64,000 nucleotides of DNA from UBA4732 sp002404095 (lineage in GTDB: Bacteria > Planctomycetota > Planctomycetia > Gemmatales > Gemmataceae): NCBI GenBank assembly GCA_036783645.1, contig DAIPWT010000019.1:1-64000 (forward strand), in the 5' to 3' direction. Of this stretch, positions 14,845 through 24,781 are shown in pieces. The notes below the pieces were generated by a model, which was not told the origin of the DNA, searched no databases, and was given only the letters and a program-made list of their open reading frames with translations. Made by a program: the position numbers and the translations under genes. Each line of letters starts with the position of its first letter. Positions within the stretch are counted from its first letter, which is position 1.

Positions 14845-16266
14845 GTGAACCGCTTTGGGATGAAGTGGATCGTTCAACTCGCCGCAGCGGTTCTTACGCT
14901 GATGGCGTGCCCGCTCTTCGCCGTGGGGCAAGGCACGGTGCAGAACGTGATGGCAACGTGCGGTGCGCCTTCTCCGGCATGGACGGGGTGGGGCCAACCG
15001 ACTGAGATTGCTGTCCATGCCACGGCGACTGCCCCTACTCCCGACACGGGTTCGACTCTTCAAGTGCCGAACTGGCATTGGACCGTCCAAAAGGTCGAGT
15101 ATTCCAACGACAACATTTCCTTTACCGAAGGCGGAGTCTCTTCCACCCAATTCACGAACGGCACTACAGCGGACGACACCCTGAAAGCATGGTTCTACCA
15201 AGGGGCATACTGGCGCATCACTTGCAAGGTGACGGTCGGTTATTCCGAAACACCGGGAACAGCTACTTGGACGGGAACAGCGACCTGCACGTCGCTCCCC
15301 AACTGCGGCGAGTTGGTCAGCGTCACCGTGACATCTGGAGCGACGCAGACGAACGTGTTGCAAGTAAACGACTACCCGAACTGGGCGGCGGTCCTGCAGT
15401 ACCTCGGTACGGTCAATATCAAGGCCACCGTCAAACCCAATGATGTGAACGCAGCGAACCTGATCCAGTGGACGAATGGGGCGGCGGTCGCGGGCGACAA
15501 TACCCAGCGGACGGTGGACAAGGGCACTTCGGCGAGGACGGAGGTAACAGCGGTGGTCGGCGGGGCGCCAGCGCAGGGAGTCAATATCTGGATCATCTGG
15601 GCGACCGTGACCATCCAGCTTACCGACACCGACAAGGTCGCACAAGATGACAACTCTAGTTTGTTCACTGACAACGGTGGGAATTGGCCGGATGCGCTGG
15701 GAGGCGGTACGGGCCTGGGGCCTATCGACCACGATGCGGTCCCGGGCCTCACATACGCCTACACTGTCGGCAAGATGCAGGCGACCGGTAAGCTAACGCC
15801 TCCGGGCATAGGTACGGTTATTTCCACGACCGCCTGGAAACTCAACAGGACGCGAGAGGATATAGCTTGGGATAACGGCGGCCACTACAGCTTTGGGATC
15901 TGGGTCATGGGTCCATCGTCTCAAGACCCGGCAGGCAAAAACGATATAACAGCTGAAGGAGCAGCTTCCCAAGATTGGGATCCCACATCTGGAGGAAGTG
16001 TGGATACTATTTACGATGTAGATGCGCCGGGTTGTTCTGTCATGCTGGGGGGCACCGAGATAAACCATACATCTGAAAGCTATGTAAATTTTACTCAGTG
16101 GATCACTGTAACCCTTGATGCGGAAACCATCTGCTCCGACAACGCGCTCTGGAGCTATCAAGCGCAGGTGGACGGCGACAAGGCCGTGGGGTCCAGGATC
16201 GACCTGAACCAGCTGAGTACCGGATCTATCAACATCCCAGCTGGCCCTCATTACACAAAACGGTAG
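14845..16266 (+). CDS. Secreted beta-rich protein, left copy of the Ig-like/STN module
   Basis: The product has about 473 residues. The GTG at 14845 has AGGGAGGG upstream; a GTG at 14839 adds two residues. A signal peptide (FGMKWIVQLAAAVLTLMACP) is followed by serine/threonine/glycine-rich beta domains with Ig-like alternation. The N-terminal part, ATCGAPSPAWTGWGQ then ATATAPTPDTGSTL, aligns with the partial protein at the right window end (TCAALTPNPVASGQ, ATATPPTPNPYSSL). Four cysteines could form disulfides. No enzyme motif is visible. Base composition is a little lower in GC than around secA. It is probably a surface or extracellular protein of unknown function. Confidence 0.65.
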   Translation: MNRFGMKWIVQLAAAVLTLMACPLFAVGQGTVQNVMATCGAPSPAWTGWGQPTEIAVHATATAPTPDTGSTLQVPNWHWTVQKVEYSNDNISFTEGGVSSTQFTNGTTADDTLKAWFYQGAYWRITCKVTVGYSETPGTATWTGTATCTSLPNCGELVSVTVTSGATQTNVLQVNDYPNWAAVLQYLGTVNIKATVKPNDVNAANLIQWTNGAAVAGDNTQRTVDKGTSARTEVTAVVGGAPAQGVNIWIIWATVTIQLTDTDKVAQDDNSSLFTDNGGNWPDALGGGTGLGPIDHDAVPGLTYAYTVGKMQATGKLTPPGIGTVISTTAWKLNRTREDIAWDNGGHYSFGIWVMGPSSQDPAGKNDITAEGAASQDWDPTSGGSVDTIYDVDAPGCSVMLGGTEINHTSESYVNFTQWITVTLDAETICSDNALWSYQAQVDGDKAVGSRIDLNQLSTGSINIPAGPHYTKR

Positions 16267-16286
16267 CGTCTCAGTTTGATTGTCAC

Positions 16287-16309
16287 CCCTCTCCCCCTGG
16301 GGGAGAGGG
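16287..16309 (+). terminator. GC-rich palindrome between two genes
   Basis: CCCTCTCCCCC and GGGGGAGAGGG meet around a single T, so about ten base pairs form when folded. It lies 20 bases after the secreted-protein stop. It belongs to the common CCCTCTCCC-GGGAGAGGG intergenic repeats and lacks a T-run. Confidence 0.5.
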
Positions 16310-16352
16310 CCGTACCCATGAGACGAAACTGACCTACTTACGGGAGCAATAC

Positions 16353-16943
16353 ATGCGCAATCTCTCTGTTTCGTGGCTCACCTTAGTCGCCTTGATCGCC
16401 CTCCTGACGTCCCTGACCATGAAAACCAACGTGTCCGCAAAAGACTTCCGAATCTCGGTTCCTGATTTCACCGCCACCTCTGAAAAAGAAGGCGATGAGG
16501 CCGCCGCCCAAGTCCTCAAATCTTACGGAAAAGTCACCGGCGAGTTGATCGACCAGATGAGGGATCGCAATTCCTCGGCCAATGCAAAAACGCTGGCTGC
16601 TTATCTTCTTGGCGAACTGAGAGCCTCGCGTGCGGTGTGGACGTTGGCGGACAACATCGACTTGAAAGCGCCGCGCATCGATCCCAAGTTTAGCATAGGA
16701 AGGTGGGGTGAATTCCCGGCTCAGGAAGCGTTGCACAAAATCGGCGTCCCGGCCGCCGCAGAAGTTCTCAGGCGTCTTCTCACCGAACAGAACGAGCTCC
16801 GCAGAAAGCTGATGGTTAAGGTCATCAGGGGAGTATACGGCGACGACTTGGGTCGTCTTTTCGTCCAGAACCGGCTAGCCAAGGAAACGGATCCGATGCA
16901 CAAGGAGAATTTGAACCTTGCCTTGAAGGAATTCCCGCAATAG
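16353..16943 (+). CDS. Secreted HEAT-like protein of unknown function
   Basis: The protein has 196 residues. The start MRNLSVSWLTLVALIALLTS is a signal peptide with GGGAG upstream of the ATG. After it, paired helices (AKTLAAYLLGELRASRAVWT; FPAQEALHKIGVPAAAEVLR) resemble HEAT or PBS-lyase repeats, which serve as binding scaffolds. It lies between the Ig-like secreted protein and the STN membrane protein in the same orientation, so the three may be co-expressed. The module at the other end of the window has no equivalent gene. Confidence 0.6.
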   Translation: MRNLSVSWLTLVALIALLTSLTMKTNVSAKDFRISVPDFTATSEKEGDEAAAQVLKSYGKVTGELIDQMRDRNSSANAKTLAAYLLGELRASRAVWTLADNIDLKAPRIDPKFSIGRWGEFPAQEALHKIGVPAAAEVLRRLLTEQNELRRKLMVKVIRGVYGDDLGRLFVQNRLAKETDPMHKENLNLALKEFPQ

Positions 16944-17017
16944 GCTCCGTGACGTTCCAATGGATAGGCGGTTTTTGTCGGCGCAGATCATTGCGGCCTT
17001 TTCTTAGGGAGAAAGAA

Positions 17018-17683
17018 ATGGGACGGCAAAGTGGGTCTTTCTCGATCCGGAATATCAATATTTTCGGCGGAATACTGATTTTCGGGCTGATTTCCTGTGT
17101 TCGCGTCTCTGCCGCGGAACCTACAACCCCAGATAAGGCGAACGGCGCCAACAGCGGCAAACCTATGCAGTTGCGCGACGATCCGCGTCTTCAGAAGCCA
17201 GTTACCGGTGCGTTTCGGGCTCCGAAGGCCCAAGACATTGTTGACCTCGTGCGGAACGAGACAGGGGCAAAGATTTCCCTGGCCCCTTCCGTCATCCAGG
17301 ACCGGCCGCTCCAGGGAGATACAAAAACAAACAAGGTTCCCGCCTGGGCCGTCCTGGAGAATCTGGCAGGGAACCAATACATCAAGGGGCACTGGATAAA
17401 GGAAGGAGAAGAATATGTTCTTATCCCGACCTACGCCGGCCCGCCTCCGCCCTTGCCGCCGCAATTGCCTCCGCAGTTGCAGAGAGCAATGGACCGAGCG
17501 GAGAAAGGCATTCCGCCCGATCCGCCGCCCAACGCGATTCCAGATGACACGGGCAGGCGAATTTGGTTTATAGTTTTCACGGTCTTTCTGATGGCTGTAC
17601 TTTGCGTCATTTTCTTCTGGCAACGCAGAGCCGATGCGCGGGCGGCATCCGCAAAATCCGGCCTCAAGGAGAAAGACCAATAA
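17018..17683 (+). CDS. STN-like domain protein with C-terminal membrane anchor, left copy
   Basis: The protein has 221 residues from the ATG at 17018, which follows AGGGAGAAAGAA. An N-terminal hydrophobic segment (INIFGGILIFGLISCVRVSA) is probably a signal peptide. Residues about 70-135 look like a secretin/TonB short N-terminal (STN) domain: DIVDLVRNETGAKISLAPSV, then VPAWAVLENLAGN. A proline-rich linker leads to a C-terminal helix (IWFIVFTVFLMAVLCVIFFW) and a basic tail, so the domain would face the periplasm or outside. The gene at 61710-63059 shares this order. Confidence 0.65.
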   Translation: MGRQSGSFSIRNINIFGGILIFGLISCVRVSAAEPTTPDKANGANSGKPMQLRDDPRLQKPVTGAFRAPKAQDIVDLVRNETGAKISLAPSVIQDRPLQGDTKTNKVPAWAVLENLAGNQYIKGHWIKEGEEYVLIPTYAGPPPPLPPQLPPQLQRAMDRAEKGIPPDPPPNAIPDDTGRRIWFIVFTVFLMAVLCVIFFWQRRADARAASAKSGLKEKDQ

Positions 17684-17711
17684 AGCGATTCTCCTAGCCA
17701 AGCTGCACACC

Positions 17712-19574
17712 ATGAATCGATCACCGCGCTTTGGCATCGTCGCGCTCTCCCTCCTATTCATTCACGCCGGATTGCTTGCCTGGGGAGATTTGCGGCACAG
17801 CCCGACGATCGACGAAGTAGGCCATCTCGCCGCCGGGATTGCTCACTGGCAAGACGGCCGATTTGATCCCTATGCGGTCAATCCCCCTCTCGTCCGCATG
17901 GTCGCGGCCTTGCCTGTGTTGGCTTGCCATCCCATCATTGACTGGAAATCCTACCGACCGGATTACAGAATTCGGAATGAATTCACGGTGGGGGCGGCGC
18001 TCATGGCCGCGAACGGCGAGGGCAGTTTCTGGTTCTTCACTTTAGCGCGCTGGGCGTGCATCCCTTTCAGTTTGCTCGGTGCCTATGTCTGCTGGCGCTG
18101 GGCCGGGGAACTCTACGGTCAATCCGCCGGGCTGCTGGCTCTGGCGCTGTGGTGCTTTGATCCGAACATCCTCGGCAATGCCCAGATGATTACCCCCGAC
18201 ACGGGGGCGGCGGCCCTTGGCGTCACCGCTCATTACGCCTTGTGGCTTTGGTTGAAGCATCCCGATCGGAGAGGCATGATCCTTGCGGGGTTGACCCTCG
18301 GTCTGGCCGAATTGACCAAGACCACTTGGATACTCCTCTTCGCCTTATGGCCGCTCCTCTGGCTCGCCTGGCGGTGGCCCGAACGCCGGACGCTCAACCC
18401 CAGGATCTGGCTGCTACAGGGAGGCCAATTATCCGTTATACTTCTTCTGGGTCTTTTCATCATCAATGTCGGCTATGGCTTTGAAGGTTCCTTCAGAAAG
18501 TTATCAAGCTATTCGTTTGCAAGTAAAACCCTGTCGGGGCAGACTGATGCCAGCCCCGCTCCCCATGAGAGGGCCAATCGATTCGCCGGCTGCGTGATCG
18601 GGGAGATTCCCGCGCCCGTGCCCCATGCCTATCTGCTCGGCATCGACTATGTGAGATCGGAGTTTGAGACGGGCTACCCGTCCTACCTCCGCTGCGAGTG
18701 GAAGCACGGTGGATGGTGGTACTATTACCTTTACGGCTTGGTCGTCAAGGCGCCGCTAGGGCTTTGGGTGCTCGCTCTTTTGGCACTCGCTCTCGCCCTC
18801 GGCAACCGGGCTTACTCGGCGTCATGGCGCGACGAAATGGTTCTCCTCGCGCCGGCCCTCGCCGTTTTTACCCTGGTAAGTTCACAGACCGGATTCAACC
18901 ATCACCTGCGTTATGTCTTGCCGAGCTTCCCGTTTGCCTTCATCCTCATTAGCCGCTTGGGACGCGTACTGGCATTCAAGGCGAAGGCGGCGGCCGTCGT
19001 CGCGGGAATCGCCCTGACTTGGTTGGTTGCTAGCAGCCTGTCAGTTTACCCGCACAGCTTATCATATTTCAATGAACTGGTCGGCGGGCCGGCGGGAGGA
19101 GGCGCCCACCTGATCGACAGTAACGTCGATTGGGGGCAGGATCTTCTCTACCTTCGGGAATGGCTACAGGCTCACCCCGAGGCGAAACCTTTGGGTCTGG
19201 CGTACTTCGGCTCCTTCGATCCCCACATCGCGGGTATCGAATACACGCAGGCGCCGCCCGGTCCAGCGCCAGTCGCCGGCAATCCGGAATCCGAGCCGCT
19301 CTCGTGCGGTCCTCGGCCGGGTTGGTACGCCGTCAGTGTTACTCTGGTGTACGGCCATCGCATCAGGGTGTTCGATGGGCACGGGTGTAACAAGGGTCTG
19401 GAGCAGCCGGACTACGCTTACTTCCAACGGTTTCAGCCGATCGCGCGGGCCGGCTATTCCATCAATATTTACTATATTACCCATGAAGAAGCCAATCGCG
19501 TTCGCAAGGCATTGAGTCTACCGTTGCTTCCCCCGACTTTTTGCTCATGGCCTGCTGCGCCAATTCGAGAATGA
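17712..19574 (+). CDS. GT39/ArnT-like polyprenyl-phosphate glycosyltransferase
   Basis: The protein has 620 residues from the ATG at 17712. The first periplasmic loop carries an acidic pair in SPTIDEVGHLAAGI followed by NPPLVRMVAALP, as in PMT/ArnT-type GT-C enzymes, where such an aspartate or glutamate is catalytic. About ten membrane helices follow, and a C-terminal soluble part has SNVDWGQDLLYLREWL, a motif shared with the enzyme at 46792-48621 (DANWDWGQGLKELARW). It likely transfers a sugar from a lipid carrier to a protein or glycan outside the membrane. The acceptor is unknown. Confidence 0.8.
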   Translation: MNRSPRFGIVALSLLFIHAGLLAWGDLRHSPTIDEVGHLAAGIAHWQDGRFDPYAVNPPLVRMVAALPVLACHPIIDWKSYRPDYRIRNEFTVGAALMAANGEGSFWFFTLARWACIPFSLLGAYVCWRWAGELYGQSAGLLALALWCFDPNILGNAQMITPDTGAAALGVTAHYALWLWLKHPDRRGMILAGLTLGLAELTKTTWILLFALWPLLWLAWRWPERRTLNPRIWLLQGGQLSVILLLGLFIINVGYGFEGSFRKLSSYSFASKTLSGQTDASPAPHERANRFAGCVIGEIPAPVPHAYLLGIDYVRSEFETGYPSYLRCEWKHGGWWYYYLYGLVVKAPLGLWVLALLALALALGNRAYSASWRDEMVLLAPALAVFTLVSSQTGFNHHLRYVLPSFPFAFILISRLGRVLAFKAKAAAVVAGIALTWLVASSLSVYPHSLSYFNELVGGPAGGGAHLIDSNVDWGQDLLYLREWLQAHPEAKPLGLAYFGSFDPHIAGIEYTQAPPGPAPVAGNPESEPLSCGPRPGWYAVSVTLVYGHRIRVFDGHGCNKGLEQPDYAYFQRFQPIARAGYSINIYYITHEEANRVRKALSLPLLPPTFCSWPAAPIRE

Positions 19575-19595
19575 TCGCCTGAGTAAGGAGCGGGC

Positions 19596-20900
19596 TCACG
19601 CGACCATCGTCTGTTCCGGCCGCGCCGCAAGGATGCCGCCTAGCAGCCGCACCGTCGTTTCCGTCGCGCCCAGTTGTTTTTGTACGAAAGCCCGCGCCGC
19701 CGCTCCCATTCGCGCTCGTTCTTTCGCGTCGGCGAGGAGACGATGCACGGCGATTTTCAACTCCTCGGCGTCCTTCACTTGCCAGGCCGCCCCGTGTTCG
19801 ATTAAGCGACCAGCCGGCTCCTTAAAGTTCCAGACGTGCGGCCCAAACACCACGGCCGTGCCGTAAGCCGCCGGCTCGATCATGTTCTGGCCGCCGCGCC
19901 GGCCGTCCAGACTGCCGCCGACGAACGCCACGTCCGCCAAGCCCCATAACGCGCCGAGTTCGCCAATCGTATCCACCAGTACCACGGCGGCGCGATCCGT
20001 AATCGGTGCGATTAACCCAGTGCGTCGGACGAACGGTACGCCGGCCCGGCGCAGCACTTCCGCCGCTTCGTTGAAGCGATCCTTCTGACGCGGCGCCAGG
20101 AACAGTCGTAGATTCGGATGCGCCTCTCGGGCGCGTTGATAGACCCCAATTACAATCTCCTCTTCCGGCGCCATCGTGCTGCCGGCCACCCATACCAAAT
20201 CGTCCGCCTTTACGTCTAGCAATTGTCGCAATCCCTCGGTGCGCGGATTGTGTCGGTCGCCGCCGGCGCCGTCGTACTTCACTGACCCCGTGACGTGAAC
20301 GCGATCCGCCGCCGCTCCCAGTGAACGCACCGCGCGCGCGTATTCTTCCGTCTGAGCGGCGTAAAGACTGATGCAATCGAACAACGGGCCGGTGAGCCAA
20401 CGCAGCCGTTGGTAACGCGCCCCGCTGCGCGGACTCATGCGGCCGTTAATGACGGCAACAGGGACGCCGTGGCGTCGGGCCGCGAGGAGGAAGTTCGGCC
20501 ACAGTTCGCCCTCGGCCATCACGATCAGGGCCGGATCGACCTGGCGCAGCGTCCGTTGGACGGCCCATGAAAAATCCAGCGGATAAGGGAAGACGGGCAG
20601 GTTGGAGAAACAGCGGCACGCCTCGTCATGGCCCGCGTCCGTAGTGGTGGAGACGACGCAAGATTGGCTGGGATGAAGTCGCCGGAAAGAAGCAATTACC
20701 TGTCGCAAAAGGTGGATTTCGCCGACGCTGACGCCGTGAAACCAGACTGGATGCCCGAAGGAATTAGGGCGAAACGGCAAGCCAAACAGCTTGGCGCCGA
20801 GGCCGCGCCGATAGCGGCCTGTGCGGATGGCACGGTACACCAGCCACGGCGATAAGGCGGTCAATACGCAGAGATAGAGCGCGTCCAGCACCCAACGCAT
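19596..20900 (-). CDS. waaA: 3-deoxy-D-manno-octulosonic acid (Kdo) transferase
   Basis: The protein has 434 residues from the ATG at 20900 (MRWVLDALYLCVLTALSPWL), the normal length of WaaA. An N-terminal membrane helix anchors it on the inner membrane. HGVSVGEIHLLRQVI holds the conserved acceptor-site glutamate; STTTDAGHDEA, PYPLDFSW, AEGELWPNFL and VAGSTMAPEEE are family motifs, and GGSLDGRRGGQNMIEP is the donor-binding loop. It adds Kdo to lipid IVA. Together with lpxC in this window it shows lipid A-Kdo synthesis. It follows secA on the same strand, separated by a palindrome. Confidence 0.95.
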   Translation of the reverse strand: MRWVLDALYLCVLTALSPWLVYRAIRTGRYRRGLGAKLFGLPFRPNSFGHPVWFHGVSVGEIHLLRQVIASFRRLHPSQSCVVSTTTDAGHDEACRCFSNLPVFPYPLDFSWAVQRTLRQVDPALIVMAEGELWPNFLLAARRHGVPVAVINGRMSPRSGARYQRLRWLTGPLFDCISLYAAQTEEYARAVRSLGAAADRVHVTGSVKYDGAGGDRHNPRTEGLRQLLDVKADDLVWVAGSTMAPEEEIVIGVYQRAREAHPNLRLFLAPRQKDRFNEAAEVLRRAGVPFVRRTGLIAPITDRAAVVLVDTIGELGALWGLADVAFVGGSLDGRRGGQNMIEPAAYGTAVVFGPHVWNFKEPAGRLIEHGAAWQVKDAEELKIAVHRLLADAKERARMGAAARAFVQKQLGATETTVRLLGGILAARPEQTMVA

Positions 20901-20931
20901 GGGAATCCTTTCCCTGACCAAACGACGCCCG

Positions 20932-21002
20932 ACGAGCCGCGACCGTAAGGGAGCGGAGGGCGGTTCAGGAACCTTCCCCGCTCCCTTACGGTCGCGGCTC
21001 GT
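20932..21002. repeat. 25-bp palindromic element, ACGAGCCGCGACCG family
   Basis: The arms at 20932-20956 and 20978-21002 are perfect reverse complements and begin ACGAGCCGCGACCGTAAGGG. The same family occurs at 32536-32608 and 36077-36146. It lies between secA and waaA. Confidence 0.9.
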
Positions 21003-21018
21003 ATTTGCCGTGATGCGA

Positions 21019-24000
21019 CTACACCGCCGCCTCGCGCATATGACAATTCTTATACTTCTTGCCGCTGCCGCACGGACATGGATCGTTGCGTCCAACGGCT
21101 TTGTCGCGGCGGTTGCGAATCGGCTCCTTCTTCTTCTCGCTCGTCCCGTTTGTCGAAATCGCCGCCGCCGCGGCCGCGCGCGGCGCTGAGTCGTGGCGCG
21201 TCGCGCCGATCACCCATACCGATTCCTGGAACGCCTCCGTCTCCTCAATCCGGAAGATCGTGTCCGTTGCCTTATCCTCCATTGCCTCCCACATTGACTT
21301 GAATTCCTTTTGTCCCTCTTGCTTGTACTTAATTTTCGGATCTTCCTGCGCGTAGCCATAAAGGCCAACGCCCGAACGCAGGTGATCCATCGTATAAAGA
21401 TGGTTCTTCCAGGCCGTATCGAGGTGGTTCAGGAGCAGGCTTCGCTCCATGCGCCGCATTTCGGGACGGTTGCGGGCGTCGAAGGCGTTCCATAGAAGGT
21501 CGCGGGCCTGGGCCTTGGTAACGCCCGTCAGAGCGCTCTCGGACACTTCCAGACTCATCTCCGCTCGCACCCAGTCCGCCAACTCCTTGGCGTCCTCCGG
21601 CTCGGACGTCTTGGCGCCGCTGAATGCCTCTTCCAGCTTCTCGTCAATCGTCTCCTGGTTGACGCGCGGGTACGCCGATTTGCTCACCTCCAACAATCTC
21701 TCCAACAGCTTCGCCCGAGAATCCGTGCGGTAATCCTCTTCCACGAACGTCGCGGATGGGAAGCGCTCGACGGCCCAATGGTAAAGACCCTCGCGGTTGT
21801 AGCGCTGGGCGCCGCCCTGGGCCGGCCGATCCGACATGAAGCGGGCCATCGCCGCCATCACTGGGAACGCGATCTCGCGCTGCCGGTACAGATCCAGCAC
21901 ACGCCGATGCACCAGCTCCGTCACCGCTTTTTCGGTCTTGTCCTTCAATTCATCCGGCGAAAGATTGATCTGAAACTTGAGACGCGCCCAGTCGCATATG
22001 GCGCGTCGGCCCCAATCTTCCTCCAAAAACTCTTTGCCTTCCGACAGGTCGATGGCGGCGACCGACGCCAGCGCCTTCTCGCGAACGATTTCCGACAGTG
22101 CATCCTTGCCGACCTTCTTCAGTTCGCGGTCGCTCGTCGTCAGGCCCCATTGCGTATTGGCCTGGTGCGACAACGCTTGCCAATTCCATTCGCTCGGATC
22201 GTCGCCGCCGAGGTTCTCGTCGATCATCTCCTGGACGCGCGTCTCGACGGCGCGCACCGCCTTGTCGTGGGCCGTCTTGTCGGCCTGTTCGTAGTCGCTG
22301 CGGTAGAAGTCGGCGCCGTCGTAGTCCACGCCCAGCCGCCGCGCCGCGAACTCCGCGAAACAGTCCGCCCCGTACTCTCGATCCAGAAAGCGTTCAACGT
22401 TAATCGCCGTCTGTTTATCCAGCATGTCCAAGATTTCGATCTTGCCGTTGCCGCCCTCCAGGACGCGCTGACGGAAGCCGTAAACGTCCTTGCGCTGCTT
22501 GTCCATCACCTCGTCGTATTCGAGGAGATTCTTACGGCTGTCGAAGTGGCGTTCCTCGACCTTTTTCTGCGCCGCCGCGATGCGCCGCGACACCATCTTG
22601 TCTTCGATGGCCTGGCCTTCCTCCATGCCCATCATCGTCAACAGCCGGCCCACCCATTCGGGGGCGAAAATGCGCATTAGGTCGTCGTCCAACGCCAGGT
22701 AGAACCGGCTGGAACCGGGATCGCCCTGACGACCGGCGCGGCCGCGAAGCTGATTGTCGATGCGGCGGGCGTCGTGGCGCTCGGTGCCGATGATGTGCAA
22801 ACCGCCCATCTCGACAACCTTACGGCCTTCCTCTTTCATTTTCTCTTTCTGGTCGATCTCGTTGACCAGCGCCTTCCACTCATCCTCCGGCACGTCCAGC
22901 CGCGAGGCGTATTTGTCTTTGAGCCGCGCCCAAGCCATCGTTTCCGGATTGCCGCCGAGAATGATATCGGTGCCGCGGCCGGCCATGTTGGTGGCGATCG
23001 TCACCGAGCCGATGCGGCCGGCCTGCGCCACGATCTCCGACTCGCGGGCCGCGTGTTCGGGCAAGGCGTTGAGCAGTTCGTGTTTGATGCCGCGACGTTT
23101 AAGCATCTCGCTGATCTTGATCGACTTGTCCACGTCGGTGGTGCCGATCAGGATCGGCCGGCCCGCCTCGTGGACCTCGACGACCTCTTCCACGGCCGCC
23201 TTCCATTTCTCCTTTTCCGTGCGGTAGATCATGTCGGGGTGGTTGACGCGACACATCGGCTGGTTCGTGGGAATGGAGATAACTTCGAGCTTATATATCT
23301 TCCAAAACTCGTCGGCTTCGGTCTGGGCCGTGCCAGTCATGCCCGCCAGCTTCTTGTAGAGCTTGAAGAAGTTCTGCAACGTCACCGTCGCCAACGTCTG
23401 CGTCTCTTCCTTGATCTTGACGCCTTCGCGCGCGTGCTTGGCCTCGACCGCCTGATGCAGACCATCCGACCACTGCCGGCCGATCATTAGGCGGCCCGTA
23501 AACTCGTCGATGATGATGATGCTCAACTCGTTCGTCTCCGGGTGGCGCATCACCGCATATTTTTTATCCTTTTTGTATAAATGATGCGCTTTGAGAGCGT
23601 TGTCGATGAGGTGCGGCCATTCCATATTGCCGGCCGTGTAGAAACTTTCGACGCCGGCCAGTTCCTCGGCCTTGCGCACGCCCTCGTCGGTCAGGTGACA
23701 GGTGTGTTCCTTCTCCTTGATCTCGTAGTACTTGTTCGGCTCGTGCTTTTGCAGGTCGGTCAACGCCACCGCCACCTCGTTGGCCTTGGAGTAGCGGCGA
23801 ACGTCGCTGAACGCCTGGCCGGAGATGATGAGCGGCGTGCGCGCCTCATCGATGAGGATGTTGTCCACCTCGTCGATGATGGCGTAGTTGAGCGCCTTCT
23901 GGCACTGGTGGTAGTGCGGGTCGAACTCGGCGTCGCCCCAGCGGGCCGGCTTCATGTTGTCGCGCAAATAGTCGAAACCGTACTCGCTATTGGTACCGTA

Positions 24001-24663
24001 GGTAATGTCGCAGTCGTAGGCCTTGCGGCGGGCGACGGGGTCCATGTCGCTCTGAATGAACCCGGCCGAGACGCCGAGTGCCTTGTAAATCGGCGTCATC
24101 CATTCGCAGTCGCGGCGGGCCAGGTAATCGTTGACGGTGATGACGTGGACGCCTTTTCCCTCAAGAGCGTTGAGGAAAGCGGGCAGCGTGGCCACAAGCG
24201 TCTTGCCTTCGCCAGTGACCATTTCGGCGATGTCGCCGCGGTGAAGGACGACGCCGCCAAGCATCTGTACGTCGAAGTGCCGCATGTTCTTAGTGCGGAG
24301 AGCGGCTTCGCGGCAGGCCGCGAACGCTTCCGGCAACAGGTCGTCGAGCTTGGCCCCCTGAGCCAGCCGCTGGCGAAATTGCGGCGTCAGCGCTTGCATT
24401 TGCTCAACGGAAAGCGCGTGCATCTTCTCTTCAAACGAGTTAATTTGCGCGAGAAGCGAGCCGGGCGTGACGGCCGGCTCGGCGCCGGGCTTGTTGGGGC
24501 GGATGTAGCCCAGTTGCCTGACGTAACGCTCGTTGCTGGAGCCGACTACATTGGTAAGAAAGCGGCCGGCGCCATCTACAAAGGAGGAAACGCCGTCCGT
24601 CACTTTCTCCCACAGATTCGATAGCCAAAGCGGCGTTGTATCTTCCGTCGTATCAGTACTCAT
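21019..24663 (-). CDS. secA: Preprotein translocase ATPase SecA
   Basis: The protein has 1214 residues and starts MSTDTTEDTTPLWLSNLWEK. Walker A is MVTGEGKTLVATLPAF; helicase motifs include ITVNDYLARRD, IDEVDNILIDEARTPLIISG (the DEVD box), TIATNMAGRGTDI and LRGRAGRQGDPGSSRF. The C-terminus has the zinc/SecB-binding motif GRNDPCPCGSGKKYKNCH. It is about 300 residues longer than the E. coli protein; the extra length lies mainly in the C-terminal scaffold/wing region, as in other planctomycetes. It drives protein export through SecYEG, which fits the many signal peptides in this window. Confidence 0.98.
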   Translation of the reverse strand: MSTDTTEDTTPLWLSNLWEKVTDGVSSFVDGAGRFLTNVVGSSNERYVRQLGYIRPNKPGAEPAVTPGSLLAQINSFEEKMHALSVEQMQALTPQFRQRLAQGAKLDDLLPEAFAACREAALRTKNMRHFDVQMLGGVVLHRGDIAEMVTGEGKTLVATLPAFLNALEGKGVHVITVNDYLARRDCEWMTPIYKALGVSAGFIQSDMDPVARRKAYDCDITYGTNSEYGFDYLRDNMKPARWGDAEFDPHYHQCQKALNYAIIDEVDNILIDEARTPLIISGQAFSDVRRYSKANEVAVALTDLQKHEPNKYYEIKEKEHTCHLTDEGVRKAEELAGVESFYTAGNMEWPHLIDNALKAHHLYKKDKKYAVMRHPETNELSIIIIDEFTGRLMIGRQWSDGLHQAVEAKHAREGVKIKEETQTLATVTLQNFFKLYKKLAGMTGTAQTEADEFWKIYKLEVISIPTNQPMCRVNHPDMIYRTEKEKWKAAVEEVVEVHEAGRPILIGTTDVDKSIKISEMLKRRGIKHELLNALPEHAARESEIVAQAGRIGSVTIATNMAGRGTDIILGGNPETMAWARLKDKYASRLDVPEDEWKALVNEIDQKEKMKEEGRKVVEMGGLHIIGTERHDARRIDNQLRGRAGRQGDPGSSRFYLALDDDLMRIFAPEWVGRLLTMMGMEEGQAIEDKMVSRRIAAAQKKVEERHFDSRKNLLEYDEVMDKQRKDVYGFRQRVLEGGNGKIEILDMLDKQTAINVERFLDREYGADCFAEFAARRLGVDYDGADFYRSDYEQADKTAHDKAVRAVETRVQEMIDENLGGDDPSEWNWQALSHQANTQWGLTTSDRELKKVGKDALSEIVREKALASVAAIDLSEGKEFLEEDWGRRAICDWARLKFQINLSPDELKDKTEKAVTELVHRRVLDLYRQREIAFPVMAAMARFMSDRPAQGGAQRYNREGLYHWAVERFPSATFVEEDYRTDSRAKLLERLLEVSKSAYPRVNQETIDEKLEEAFSGAKTSEPEDAKELADWVRAEMSLEVSESALTGVTKAQARDLLWNAFDARNRPEMRRMERSLLLNHLDTAWKNHLYTMDHLRSGVGLYGYAQEDPKIKYKQEGQKEFKSMWEAMEDKATDTIFRIEETEAFQESVWVIGATRHDSAPRAAAAAAISTNGTSEKKKEPIRNRRDKAVGRNDPCPCGSGKKYKNCHMREAAV

Positions 24664-24781
24664 CGACTAAACGCCTTCTCCAGGCGCCTCCAGCACAGGG
24701 TCTCGCTCCTACGGACGTAGTTCACCATTGTGTCAATCTAAGGAAGGATGCGGCGTTAGGTCAATACGGACCGTGCCGCGG

